Assembly (NCBI RefSeq): GCF_900142165.1
Contig: NZ_FQZY01000013.1
Coordinates: 1 to 64,000 of the forward strand
Direction: 5' to 3'
DNA from: Hespellia stercorisuis DSM 15480
GTDB lineage: Bacteria; Bacillota; Clostridia; Lachnospirales; Lachnospiraceae
DNA length: 64,000 nucleotides
Both the position numbers and the translations under genes were made by a program. The stretch's first letter is position 1, and each line of letters begins with the position of its first letter. Below the pieces are notes generated by a model, which worked only from the letters and a program-made list of their open reading frames with translations, ran no database searches and was not told the origin of the DNA. Positions 8,997 through 18,147 of the stretch are shown here, piece by piece.

Positions 8997-9042
8997 GAAC
9001 TGGTTTATATCCAGATAGAATATAGACCGGTTCTTATTTTTT
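8997..9042 (+). terminator. Rho-independent terminator
   Basis: GAACTGGTTTATAT and ATATAGACCGGTTC form a stem with one mismatch, followed by TTATTTTTT. It would stop plus-strand transcription coming from the tad fragment or from the upstream TTTCATC/GATGAAA hairpin. Both stems together may form an attenuator-like leader, but no gene follows on this strand for over 600 bases. Confidence 0.65.
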
Positions 9043-9321
9043 AAGATGCTATTATATATAGTGAATATTTTGATCTTGAAGTTCATACGTTCCATGATTA
9101 AGGAAACCAATTGACAATTATGCAGAATATAAGAAATTTTACCAATGTAAAGTTAACTTGCATTTCGCAAGTAGGATCTGGGGTTGACATTCGTTCGATT
9201 TCTCATGATTATAATCAAGCTAATCAATCGTTGTTTTCGTTCTGGGATACCGATTTCCATATTATTAGAATTATGATTTCTTAAGGCGAGATATTCACAT
9301 AGGAAGTCGGGGAATATTGAA

Positions 9322-9558
9322 CTATAACAAGCAAGAAAAGAATGCATTGATATCGGTATGAAAGATTTTTGCAAGTGCAACTAATTCCGATACCTTAATA
9401 TTCATGCGATTTGTTTCCAGTTTGGCATAGGTACTTTTGGTGATAGAAATACCCATAAGATTTAACTTCGCGATTACCTCGTCTTGAGTCATATTGTTTT
9501 TATATCGAATTGCTTGGATATTTTTACCAATATCCATATCTGGTCTAATCTTTTGCAT
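9322..9558 (-). CDS. Xre-family HTH regulator
   Basis: A 78-residue protein made almost entirely of a Cro/C1-type helix-turn-helix (IGKNIQAIRYKNNMTQDEVI, then ISITKSTYAKLE). It ends with the short helix typical of single-domain Xre proteins. It is divergent from the plus-strand genes that start at 9685, so the 120 bases between them are the natural operator region. Likely regulates its own element. Confidence 0.8.
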   Translation of the reverse strand: MQKIRPDMDIGKNIQAIRYKNNMTQDEVIAKLNLMGISITKSTYAKLETNRMNIKVSELVALAKIFHTDINAFFSCLL

Positions 9559-9684
9559 AATGATGAACTCCCCTTATAAAATGAAAAGTTTCGTAATACA
9601 GAAACATATATATTGATTCTAAAGAGTTTAAATTTTATAATGTTTCGTAATAAGGAATTATTTTTAACAAGAAGAGGTAAAAGT

Positions 9685-10080
9685 ATGATGGATGTGGAGC
9701 AGGAAAAAAGAATATTTTTTAATTTATGTGGTAAGAGGGATCGAGCGTTATTGTCAGGTAAAAAAAGAATGACATTGGGAGATATGGAACGATTGACATA
9801 TCTTACAGAGTTCTTTGAATTGGAGAACTACGGAATCGCCTTATGGAAAGAATTTGGTGATGATGTAAAAGAACCGTTGGAAGCGATGATGAAAATGTTA
9901 GATGAACCGGAGTGCATAGAAGATCGATGGCTTGATGATGAAGCAAAAGGGGAAAAGTGGCTGTTAGAATTTCAGGAACTGGCATTAACGGAAGAATACA
10001 GGGAATGGATTCGAAATTATATCGATAAAAAATATGAAGAAAGAGGATTACCATATCCGACAGGAGCAGACTTCGATTAA
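9685..10080 (+). CDS. Hypothetical acidic protein
   Basis: I start at the ATG at 9685 because AGAGG lies 7 bases upstream; the frame is open further up but without a site. The 131-residue product is rich in Glu, Lys and Trp and all-helical in appearance (ERLTYLTEFFELENYGIALW, EYREWIRNYIDKKYEE). I do not recognise it. It is the first gene of the plus-strand series of the plasmid-like element. Confidence 0.6.
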   Translation: MMDVEQEKRIFFNLCGKRDRALLSGKKRMTLGDMERLTYLTEFFELENYGIALWKEFGDDVKEPLEAMMKMLDEPECIEDRWLDDEAKGEKWLLEFQELALTEEYREWIRNYIDKKYEERGLPYPTGADFD

Positions 10081-10120
10081 GAGGTCTGTTTTTTTCTGGT
10101 CTTTTGGGAGGTGATAAGAG

Positions 10121-10453
10121 GTGGAAGTAAGTATTTATGAACTCTTGGCGGCAGCAAGAGAATCGGCTAAATCCGATTATATAAAAGGAGACAGCATTTT
10201 GTGTGAGAAGAGATTTTATCCAGATACCCATTACATGGTGGAAATGGAACTGCTAGAAAATGATAACAGGCTGGGAGAAAAGGGAGATCATATACGGAAA
10301 TTTCTGACAGAACTGGAGTATCTTCCCATTTTACAAAAGCAGGAAAAACATCTCATAAAAATAAAAAGACAGGCAATTGTTCAAAAAGGAAACTTGCGAT
10401 ATATCCCTCCCTCGGACAGGCTGGACCGCCGCCGGGAGAGGGCTCTTTTATAA
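10121..10453 (+). CDS. Hypothetical protein
   Basis: GTG start with a strong GGAGGTGA site. The 110-residue product begins with a helix (VSIYELLAAARESAKSDYIK) and is charged throughout, with a basic tail. No family recognised. The 177 bases that follow hold a small GGAACA-GTAG-TGTTCC hairpin (10466-10481) and no gene; this gap in front of parM is where a centromere-like site would be expected. Confidence 0.55.
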   Translation: MEVSIYELLAAARESAKSDYIKGDSILCEKRFYPDTHYMVEMELLENDNRLGEKGDHIRKFLTELEYLPILQKQEKHLIKIKRQAIVQKGNLRYIPPSDRLDRRRERALL

Positions 10454-10630
10454 CCGGCTGGGAAGGAACAGTAGTGTTCCTCTGGCGATAGTGGTATAAA
10501 AAAGCCAGATTTTCCGCAGGTTTTGGGACGCTGGAATATGGAAAAGTGTTCACGAATGGCACTTTTGCAACAATCCGTTGCAGCAGTGAAAGCATTTTTG
10601 ACCTTACGTTATACAGAAAAATGAAAGGGT

Positions 10631-11548
10631 GTGATTGTGATAATCATAGGAATTGATCACGGCTATTATGCAATAAAAACAAGACAAGTGTCTTTCCCAA
10701 GTGGAATTATCAAGTATGATTATGAGCCGTATACCATGCAGAATGTTCTGCAGTATCAGGGAAAGTATTATGTCTGCGGTACAGGGAGGCAGACGCTGGT
10801 AAAAAACAAAACGTCCAATGATAATTATTATCTGCTGACGTTGGCAGCCATTGCAGAAGAAATCAAGCATCGGAAAGCGGAACGAAAGACAGAGGTAATT
10901 CTGGCTGTCGGACTTCCGCTTTCAAGTTTTGGAAGAGAGAAACAGGGATTCAGGGAGTATCTGTTGCGGAAAGAGCAGCCAGTGCGATTTTTATATGAAA
11001 GTGAGTTATATGAGATAACAATAAAAGATGTGAAACTGTTCCCACAGGGATACTCTGCGCTTGCTCTGCATCCAGAATATCTGAAGAATGAACCGTCTGT
11101 TCTGCTTGTTGATATTGGTGGCTGGACCGTTGACCTTATGAGGCTGGACAATGCTGTTCCCAATGCAGCAACGTGCAGGAGTCTGGAGCTTGGAGTGATC
11201 CGATGTATTGATGAGACAGCAGAACAGGTGCGTAGAAATACCGGACTGTCTGTGACAGAAACTCAAATTGAGCGTGTGCTTCGAGGGGAATCTTGCAGTA
11301 TGGCAGAAGAGGCCAGACGGATCATACAGGAAAACGGACGGAAATATATAGAAAGAATACTGTCTGCGGTGACAGAATCCGGGTTTGATCTCCGGGCAGT
11401 ACCAACCGTATTTATGGGTGGAGGCTCTGCAATTTTAAAACGCCACGTGACCGCACAGGACGCGATTTGCCGCCCCGTTTTTATAGAGGACGTCCATGCC
11501 AACGCAACAGGGTACGAACGGATTGTAGAGCAGATGTGGGCGAGATGA
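10631..11548 (+). CDS. parM: ParM/Alp7A-like actin ATPase
   Basis: An actin-like ATPase of plasmid segregation that would polymerise and push replicons apart. Phosphate-1 loop at residues 7-17 (GIDHGYYAIK), phosphate-2 loop at about 157-169 (LLVDIGGWTVDL) and adenosine motif at about 259-268 (VFMGGGSAIL) are all present. The length (305 residues) is normal. It starts with GTG and overlaps the next gene by ATGA, which suits a ParM-ParR pair. Confidence 0.85.
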   Translation: MIVIIIGIDHGYYAIKTRQVSFPSGIIKYDYEPYTMQNVLQYQGKYYVCGTGRQTLVKNKTSNDNYYLLTLAAIAEEIKHRKAERKTEVILAVGLPLSSFGREKQGFREYLLRKEQPVRFLYESELYEITIKDVKLFPQGYSALALHPEYLKNEPSVLLVDIGGWTVDLMRLDNAVPNAATCRSLELGVIRCIDETAEQVRRNTGLSVTETQIERVLRGESCSMAEEARRIIQENGRKYIERILSAVTESGFDLRAVPTVFMGGGSAILKRHVTAQDAICRPVFIEDVHANATGYERIVEQMWAR

Positions 11549-11835
11549 CACGCCCTGTGTATTCGTTCCGCCCGAACCTGAAAAATCCAGAACACCAGAG
11601 GGCATGGGAGAAATTTCAAAGTGTTCCAGAAGGGCAGAAAAGCCAGTATCTGGTTCAGGCAATTCTGGAAAAAGAGGATCGAAAATGGCTGGAAGAAGTC
11701 ATTCAAAAGACGATAAAAGAAAGTGTTCGGGAATTAGGAATATGTGGCACTACGGAACAATCGACAACGAAACTATCATTGGAAGAAATACCAGATCAGA
11801 TGATGGATTTTCTATCTCAAATGGAAAATTTGTAA
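11545..11835 (+). CDS. ParR-like DNA-binding adaptor
   Basis: The start overlaps the parM stop (ATGA). The 96-residue product has a short basic head (RPVYSFRPNLKNPEHQRAW), a helix pair resembling a ribbon-helix-helix adaptor (GQKSQYLVQAILEKEDRKW) and an acidic C-terminal tail (MDFLSQMENL) like the part of ParR that contacts the filament end. No family motif is decisive, so the assignment is mostly positional. Confidence 0.6.
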   Translation: MTRPVYSFRPNLKNPEHQRAWEKFQSVPEGQKSQYLVQAILEKEDRKWLEEVIQKTIKESVRELGICGTTEQSTTKLSLEEIPDQMMDFLSQMENL

Positions 11836-11989
11836 AGGGGGTGAGGCCTATGATTGCACGATACATACATTGTTGGATCTGCTAGGGGTAAGACAAGAAA
11901 TGCATCGTTATCTTTGGTGGGTATTGTGAATAGCTTTCCATGCGGCTTTGGAGTATGTTGTGTGTAGCGAAAGAGAAAGGAGAAAAGTT

Positions 11990-12490
11990 ATGGCAGAGAT
12001 GAAAAATATCTGCGGAAAGATTCCGATGGACTTACATGAAAAAGTAAGAGAAGAGATTGAACTCACAGAAAGCAGCACACAAAAATTTTTACAACAGGTC
12101 ATTGAAGAACATTTCAACAGACTGGAAGGAAAAGGAGAAATAAGTATGGGAGCAGTAAGAACAGTAGCAGTACAGATATCAGAGGAATTATTCCAGAGAT
12201 TAAAAACAGTCATCGCAAAAAAAGGCATGAAACAGAAAGACTTCTTAATTCAGATCATCGAAGAGGCACTGGAAAAGGCAGAAGCCGAATGGCAGAACAA
12301 AGACAGCATGGAAGAAACGGAACCTGCAACCGGAGAATCTGGAACAGAAGAGACTCAACCGGACGAGGAAAACGAACCGAGCGAGGAAAGCGAACCGGAC
12401 GAGGAAAACGAACCGAAAGAAGAAAGTGAACCGGACGAGGAAACTCAACCGGAAGAAGAAACCAAAGCAGAAGAACCAACAGAATGGTAA
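11990..12490 (+). CDS. Tandem ribbon-helix-helix-like protein with acidic tail
   Basis: The start at 11990 has AAAGGAG at good spacing. The 166-residue product carries two similar helical units, GKIPMDLHEKVREEIELTES and VAVQISEELFQRLKTVIAKK, each a strand plus two helices as in ribbon-helix-helix proteins. The last about 65 residues are an imperfect repeat of E-P-D-E-E-N / E-P-x-E-E-S units. It may be a DNA-binding regulator with a charged, nucleic-acid-mimicking tail; function unknown. Confidence 0.6.
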   Translation: MAEMKNICGKIPMDLHEKVREEIELTESSTQKFLQQVIEEHFNRLEGKGEISMGAVRTVAVQISEELFQRLKTVIAKKGMKQKDFLIQIIEEALEKAEAEWQNKDSMEETEPATGESGTEETQPDEENEPSEESEPDEENEPKEESEPDEETQPEEETKAEEPTEW

Positions 12491-12510
12491 CAAACAGATA
12501 CAGAGAAACC

Positions 12511-12547
12511 AACAGGCGGTATGAGAAAGATCATGCCGCCTGTTTTT
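12511..12547 (+). terminator. Rho-independent terminator
   Basis: AACAGGCGGTATG (12511-12523) pairs with CATGCCGCCTGTT (12532-12544) with at most one mismatch, and the stem runs straight into TTTTT. It ends the transcript of the acidic-tail gene and shows that the methyltransferase is not translated from the ATG at 12484, which lies upstream of this hairpin. Confidence 0.8.
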
Positions 12548-12561
12548 ATCAGCAAAGGAGG

Positions 12562-13851
12562 TTGATAACCGCAACCATTCAATTTTTTGATCTCTTTAGC
12601 GGAATCGGCGGATTCCGAGAAGGCTTAAGACGTGCAGGGGGATTTACCTGTGTCGGACACTGCGAGGTGGATACTTATGCGGATAAGAACTACCGATTGC
12701 TGTTTGACACAGAAGGGGAGTGGTATTGTAGTGATGCACGAACAATTGAACCAGAACGAATGCCGGATTTTGATCTGCTCTGTGCAGGATTTCCTTGCCA
12801 GGCATTCTCTATCGCCGGAAAGCGAGAAGGATTTGCTGACGCAAGAGGAACTCTCTTTTTTGAAATTGCCCGGATTCTTGAAGCTAAAAGACCCTCGTAT
12901 TTTATCCTTGAAAATGTTCCCGGTTTGTTATCGCATGACAAAGGCCGGACGTTTTGCACCATCCTCAGTACGCTTTCTGAACTGGGGTACCATGTCGAAT
13001 GGAAAGTGCTTAACAGCAAGGATTTCGGAGTCCCCCAAGCAAGAAAACGGGTGTATATTGTCGGATATCTTGATTTCCGATGTGCCGGAAAAGTATTACC
13101 TGAACCAGAAACAAATGGAGCAGCTCTTGTTCAAATCCGGGCAGGAAGTCAGGGAAAAAGAGTCTACAGTCCAAAAGGATTAAGCTGTACCCTGACGTCA
13201 CAAGCCGGAGGAATGGGTGGAAAAACAGGATTATATGATGTAGGTGTTCCAATCAAAGAGAATACAAAGCTCGGCTACAAACTTGCAAGAGAAGGGGACA
13301 GCATCGATCTGGGTTATGCGAATCTCAACAGCAGGAGAGGAAGAGTCGGACACCAGATCGCACATACCCTGACAACAGGTGTTCAACAGGGAACGCTGCA
13401 CTTTGTCGATCTTTCACCTCCGCCGGTGGTAACGGAAGAATGCAGAAGCCTGAATACCAGACAATGCGGTGTCCACAAATATAAAGGAGAATGTTCTGGT
13501 GTATTAGCAGAGGATGGAGCAAGAGCAGTCTTAACACCAGCAAAAGAGAATGTCCGGCAGAACGGCAGACGCATGAAGGAACCGGAAGAACCAATGTTCA
13601 CGATTACTGCAACAGATCGTCATGGCATCTTGTATCACGGAAGAATACGCAGGCTGGTTCCAAGAGAGTGTCTGCGTCTGCAGGGATATTATGACTGGCA
13701 GATCGATAAGATCATAGACTGCACATCGGATGCACAGCTATATAAACAGGCTGGGAACGGGGTAACTGTTACGGTGATCGAAGCAATCGGAGCACTACTG
13801 CGAAAGGCAGATGCGGAGCGAAAAGAACTGGAACTGTCTGAGAAAGGATAG
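12562..13851 (+). CDS. C5-cytosine DNA methyltransferase (solitary)
   Basis: Transfers a methyl group from S-adenosylmethionine to carbon 5 of cytosine. Motif I (FDLFSGIGGFREG) is at the very N-terminus, motif IV with the catalytic Cys (GFPCQAFS), motif VI (ENV) and motif VIII (QARKRVYIVG) follow in order, and the C-terminus has motif IX/X (GNGVTVTVIEAIG). No restriction endonuclease gene is next to it, so it may protect the element against host restriction. The start is unclear: AGGAGG lies at 12556-12561 directly before TTG (12562), with only ATA or ATT codons at better spacing. Confidence 0.88.
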   Translation: MITATIQFFDLFSGIGGFREGLRRAGGFTCVGHCEVDTYADKNYRLLFDTEGEWYCSDARTIEPERMPDFDLLCAGFPCQAFSIAGKREGFADARGTLFFEIARILEAKRPSYFILENVPGLLSHDKGRTFCTILSTLSELGYHVEWKVLNSKDFGVPQARKRVYIVGYLDFRCAGKVLPEPETNGAALVQIRAGSQGKRVYSPKGLSCTLTSQAGGMGGKTGLYDVGVPIKENTKLGYKLAREGDSIDLGYANLNSRRGRVGHQIAHTLTTGVQQGTLHFVDLSPPPVVTEECRSLNTRQCGVHKYKGECSGVLAEDGARAVLTPAKENVRQNGRRMKEPEEPMFTITATDRHGILYHGRIRRLVPRECLRLQGYYDWQIDKIIDCTSDAQLYKQAGNGVTVTVIEAIGALLRKADAERKELELSEKG

Positions 13852-14822
13852 TGTCGGTGATGATTGGAATTCAGGATCAGTACTTTGGTACGGAAATCGA
13901 GATGACAGGGATCACCAGACAACGGGCTGCCGAAGTTGTAGCAGAACTGTTCGGGACAGAAGCCGTTTATGAAGGTGCGTATTACGGAATATGGTCAGCG
14001 AGAGATCGGGAAGGAAAAAAGTGGAAGTTCATGTCTGACGGAAGCATTGATACACAAAGAAAATCAGGTGGTCGAATCGTATCAGCAGATGGAGAATATT
14101 CAACAGAGATGGTATCACCGAAATTATCCTATGATGAAATGGGAAAATTACAGGAAGTTGTACGCTGTCTGCGGAGACATGGAGGTTTTGTCAATGAGTC
14201 CTGTGGTCAGCATGTTCATGCAGATGCGGCGAACCATACACCGCAGAGTCTGAAAAATGCGCTGACCATTATGTACGCAAAGGAAGATATCCTGTTCAAA
14301 GCATTAAAAGTGCAGGAAAGAAGAGCAAATAGTTATTGCCAGAGGGTGCGACCGGATGTATTAGAGAAAATCCGAAAAATACCAAATAGATCAATCACTA
14401 TGGACCGAGTAAGAAATGTCTGGTATGGAGGTAGGGATGGAAGTCATACCCATTATGATCATACCCGTTATTATGCGTTAAACCTCCATGCTGTATTTTC
14501 CAAAGGAACATTGGAGTGGCGCTGTTTTGAAAGTACCCTTCATGCAGGAAAAGTGAGGGCGAACATTACACTGGCACTTGCGATTTCCGCACAGGCGATC
14601 AATCAGAGATCCACCCAGATGAAAAAGACACCGATCTCAGAAAACCCGGCGTTTACATTCCGAACGTTTTTGTTGCGGCTCGGATTAATCGGAGAAGAAT
14701 ATAAGAATGTACGGAAACACCTGCTGGTAAATCTGGAAGGTGATCTGGCATGGAGATACGACAAAAGCACGTATGAGTGTCTGAAGAAAAAGCAAAGGAC
14801 GGAAGACGTCAGATCGAGGTGA
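13851..14822 (+). CDS. Amidoligase-family protein
   Basis: Resembles the glutamine-synthetase-fold amidoligase family found in mobile elements, predicted to form amide bonds on peptides or small molecules. The signs are an opening FGTEIEMTG, the CGQHVHADAAN segment at about residues 120-130, and GTLEWRCFESTLHAG near 220, all with conserved acidic/His residues for metal-ATP binding. The start overlaps the preceding stop; the GTG at 13857 has the better AAAGGA spacing. A gamma-glutamylcyclotransferase gene follows, a known partner for this family. The C-terminal module is shared with the prophage protein at 53221-54080. Confidence 0.78.
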   Translation: MSVMIGIQDQYFGTEIEMTGITRQRAAEVVAELFGTEAVYEGAYYGIWSARDREGKKWKFMSDGSIDTQRKSGGRIVSADGEYSTEMVSPKLSYDEMGKLQEVVRCLRRHGGFVNESCGQHVHADAANHTPQSLKNALTIMYAKEDILFKALKVQERRANSYCQRVRPDVLEKIRKIPNRSITMDRVRNVWYGGRDGSHTHYDHTRYYALNLHAVFSKGTLEWRCFESTLHAGKVRANITLALAISAQAINQRSTQMKKTPISENPAFTFRTFLLRLGLIGEEYKNVRKHLLVNLEGDLAWRYDKSTYECLKKKQRTEDVRSR

Positions 14823-15310
14823 GAAAAATAGAAGAGAGATATTATTTTGCTTATGGCAGTAACATGAACCTGGGGCAGATGAGATTCCGCTGTCCGGATG
14901 CAGAAGTGGTTGGAAATGTCCGGCTGGAAGATTACCGGCTGGCATTCCGTGGCAGAGCTCCGGGAAATGGCGTTGCAACTGTGCTTCCGGAAAAAGGAAG
15001 CTGTGTGGATGGAGTCTTATGGAAAATCACAGAAGCTTGTGAAAAGAATCTGGATTTTTATGAAGGATTTCCGAATTTTTATGGGAAAGAAACCATTCAG
15101 GTAAAGGATCAGGCTGGAACTGCAAGGGAAGTATTCGTATACACGATGAACTCCCCTCATAAGGATGTTCCGGCAAGACCATCGAAATTTTATCTGGATG
15201 GAATTCTGGAAGGATGTCTGGAAAACGGTTTACCGACAAAGGCAGTGATGGAGGCAGTAAAACGCACCAGACAGGAAATGAAAAAAGCAGAAAAGCAATA
15301 TACAAGATAA
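14777..15310 (+). CDS. Gamma-glutamylcyclotransferase-like (AIG2/GGCT) protein
   Basis: Carries the substrate-loop motif YFAYGSNMNLGQM and the glutamate of YEGFPNFYGK expected to act as general acid/base. Such enzymes cyclise gamma-glutamyl amines to release 5-oxoproline. The frame is open from 14777, but GTG at 14819 overlaps the amidoligase stop (GTGA) and may be the true start. With the amidoligase it suggests a ligate-then-cyclise pair acting on a glutamyl amide. Length (177 residues) is normal. Confidence 0.85.
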   Translation: MSEEKAKDGRRQIEVRKIEERYYFAYGSNMNLGQMRFRCPDAEVVGNVRLEDYRLAFRGRAPGNGVATVLPEKGSCVDGVLWKITEACEKNLDFYEGFPNFYGKETIQVKDQAGTAREVFVYTMNSPHKDVPARPSKFYLDGILEGCLENGLPTKAVMEAVKRTRQEMKKAEKQYTR

Positions 15311-15382
15311 ATGTTACCGCAGAGGGAGAGCCTTCTGCGGTATTTTACTGAACAATATATTTATTATAGGAAGGGAACACAC

Positions 15383-17530
15383 ATGAAGGTGAAGAATTTA
15401 AAAACCAGAATCGCAGCCTTTGGACTGGCTGTCCTGATGGGCGTCAGTACCTTAAGTAGTGCCAATGCGTTTGCTGCCGAACAGACGGATGTGGGTCAGG
15501 AGGTACAGGCATCCGAACAGGCAGTTACGAGTCAGAAAGAAAAGGCAGTTACGGCAGACGATATCACGAAAGAGATTTCGGATGAAACATTTGCAGTGGA
15601 AACCAGTATGGAAGGAATCCATTATGATGCAGAAAAAGAGGATGTTACGCTTATCAGCATCCAAGATGAAAATGGTGGGGAATACCATCCGGACAAAGCC
15701 GGAACTTACATTGCCTCTTACATGGTTGTACCAAAGGATCAGAGTGACAGCTATACCATCAACCGAAAGGTGATCCTGACGGATACGGAAGGTCAGGCAC
15801 ATGCACAGGACAATGGTGGGGAAAAGCAAAAATCAGATACAAAATCTGAAGATGATTCGGACTCGCCTGTGCAGAACTATACCGATGTAGAGATCGAGGC
15901 ATCCGGGGAAGATGCATCTGCACAGGCAATCGAAGAACTCAAAGAGGATATTGAAGAAGGAAATGTCATGGTACTGTCTGCGGCTGAAAGAGCCACAAGC
16001 AGCGGTTCAACAGTCACACTGACAAAAGGAAGAACGATCTATTATCCAAGTTATCTTGGAAATTATCTTACTTGTCTGTTTACCGTAAACGGAAAGATCG
16101 CATACTGTCTCCAGTCCCAGAAAGCATCCCCACCGAGTGGAAGTTATGTGGCACAGGTATTGGACAGTAACAAGAATCTGCAGAAAGTCCTTTACTATGG
16201 CTATGGCGGGGCAGGAGATCTGACAGGAAGTTATCTGTCCGGGAAATCAGAGGATGAAAAGTATGTGTATACGCATATTGCAGCCAGCTACGCTTACGCA
16301 GGAGAAGCCGGATTTACAGGCTGTAATTACAATGACCTTGTAAATGCAGGGGTGATTGCATATATCAATTACCTGTTCGGGCAGGAAGAACCGCCAAAAG
16401 GGGAACTGAGCCTTTCCAGTACGAAACTGAATGCAGTAAGGGATGGAAATCTCCAGAAAACACCAAATATCACACTGTCCGGGGATCACAGAAATTATGT
16501 GACACTCAGTGTGCCGGAAAATGTCACCGCACATAACCTGACCAAAGGAACAAGTGTGACAAATGGAAAGATCCAGATTTATGGCGGCGATACTATTTAT
16601 CTGTCGGCAGATCTGTTGCTGACAGGCAGTTATGCTTCCGGCAACTTATACGGTTCTGTCGGAAAGACATGGAGAACGCTGGTGCTGACGACCGGAGATT
16701 CCAAACAGGATATCGGTGTATTTGAAAGCGAAACAGCAGCTCCGGTAAGCTTCAGCGTACAGTGGCTGAATATGACACGTATTGAGTTGACGAAGAAAGA
16801 TATCAATACACAGAACCCACTATCTGGAGCAGTTTACGGTATTTACACCGATAAGAAGTGCGAAAATCTGCTAATGACGATGACTGCAACCGGAACAGAC
16901 GGAAAAGCAGTCAGCGATTATTTTGATGCCGCACTCAAAACTGTGTATGTAAAAGAAGTGACTGCACCGACCGGATATAAACGGAATCAGGAAGTCTATC
17001 AAGTGGACGTTGCAGCCGGAAAGACATTGACGGTAACAGCAACGGATGAGAGGGTCACTGGAAAAGTAAAGATCGCAAAGATTGATAAGGAAACATTTGC
17101 ATTCCAGCCACAGGGAGACGGCACTCTTCGAGGTGCGGTGTATGGTCTGTATGCCAAAGAAGATATCGTGCATCCGGATGGAACAACAGGGGTGCTGTAT
17201 AAACAGGACAGCCTGATCGCACAGGGAGTCATCGGTGATGATGGAACACTGGAGTTCTCAGAATTATATCTTGGAGAAATGTATGTAAAAGAGATCACTC
17301 CGCCGGAAGGATATACGCTGGATACTACAAGATATGAGGTATCCGTAACCTATGAGGGACAAGATGTTGCAGAAGTGACAAGAGACCTTACGGTAAAAGA
17401 GCAGGTGAAGAAACAGGCATTCCAGTTGATCAAGATCAGTGAAGATGGAGAGCAGACAGAAACAGACCTGTGTTTCCTGCACTACTTTGATACAATGCAC
17501 CATTTTCTTCTGTCGGCGAGCTTTCGTTAA
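15383..17530 (+). pseudogene. SpaA-domain surface adhesin, truncated
   Basis: Begins at an ATG with AGGAAGGG and a signal peptide ending near AFAAE (residue 32). Next comes a thioester-type domain-like region (YPSYLGNYLTCLFTVNGKIAYCLQSQ, here cut for length; about residues 215-330). It is followed by two SpaA/prealbumin-like domains (ELTKKDINTQNPLSGAVYGI, KIAKIDKETF...GAVYGLYAKE) with the usual YVKEITPPEGY lysine segment. A third SpaA domain starts (AFQLIKISEDGEQTET) and is cut at about 17465, where unrelated sequence takes over. The LPXTG anchor is missing, so any product would be secreted. Confidence 0.82.
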
Positions 17531-17554
17531 CGAGCAGGGTATCGTTAACGAGCA
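17524..17554. repeat. Direct repeat TCGTTAACGAGCA x2
   Basis: Two exact copies of TCGTTAACGAGCA (17524-17536, 17542-17554) with an 18-base period. Each contains the palindrome TCGTTAACGA. They lie just after the point where the adhesin is cut, so they may be a recombinase or regulator site belonging to the inserted DNA. Confidence 0.55.
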
Positions 17555-17606
17555 CGTAGGATGAAAGAGCTGTCGTATCAGAGCACTCCATGTCTGTCCG
17601 AAAATT

Positions 17607-18024
17607 TTAGTTTTTTTCCCATGTTGAGTAAATCACATTACGACGTTTAAAGGCTTCATAGCCACCTTCCATAATGTCAACAATTTGTTGATGAGTTTCT
17701 TTAGAGTCAATCGCCTTCAATCCATTCCTCTGGATTAAAGACAATAAGTGTGTGTAAACCATTACTACCTTCTTTGATGGAAAGCTCAACACCTGGCAAA
17801 ATGAGGATGTCACGTTTTTTAGCTTCTTTCCGTAAAGCTTTATATTCCCCAATATCGAATTTGTTGTGGTTTGTTATTATTCCGATCCTGATATTGTGTG
17901 ATTCCATCGCGTTTAGGTATTCAACGATGAAGGAATTGTCTTCGCCATCAAAAGAGAATTCTTTGTCACGATGAGTGTGCATATGGAAATCTACCAATAC
18001 GGTTTCTGCTCCATTACCAAACAT
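17607..18024 (-). pseudogene. PHP-domain protein, frameshifted fragment
   Basis: The start at 18024 has AAGGAGGG-TAATA-ATG and reads a clear PHP phosphoesterase beginning (VDFHMHTHRDKEFSFDG) with metal-binding His residues, then ITNHNKFD and PGVELS. At about 17709 the frame breaks (FNPEEWIEGD stop) and continues in the next frame (DSKETHQQIVDIMEGGYEAF) to 17607. PHP domains of this kind head larger SMC/Rad50-like ATPases in defence islands; that part is missing. Broken gene. Confidence 0.65.
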
Positions 18025-18147
18025 TATTACCCTCCTTGTTAAGCCATTCGTACATCTATAAGTATTTTCCCTACATAATCACTGTCATCCATAAACAGCA
18101 CACGATTTTCGTTCCAATCCGCAATTGTCGAGACTTGCTCTCTGATT

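Larger units (their letters stand above)
8592..9321. other. AT-rich non-coding stretch at element edge
   Basis: No recognisable gene in 730 bases. There is one weak 42-codon frame (8643-8771), a TTTCATC/GATGAAA stem at about 8951-8990, and a strong terminator hairpin at 8997-9042. The rest is AT-rich with scattered stops on both strands. It probably represents the end of the inserted element that truncated the pilin gene. Confidence 0.5.
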
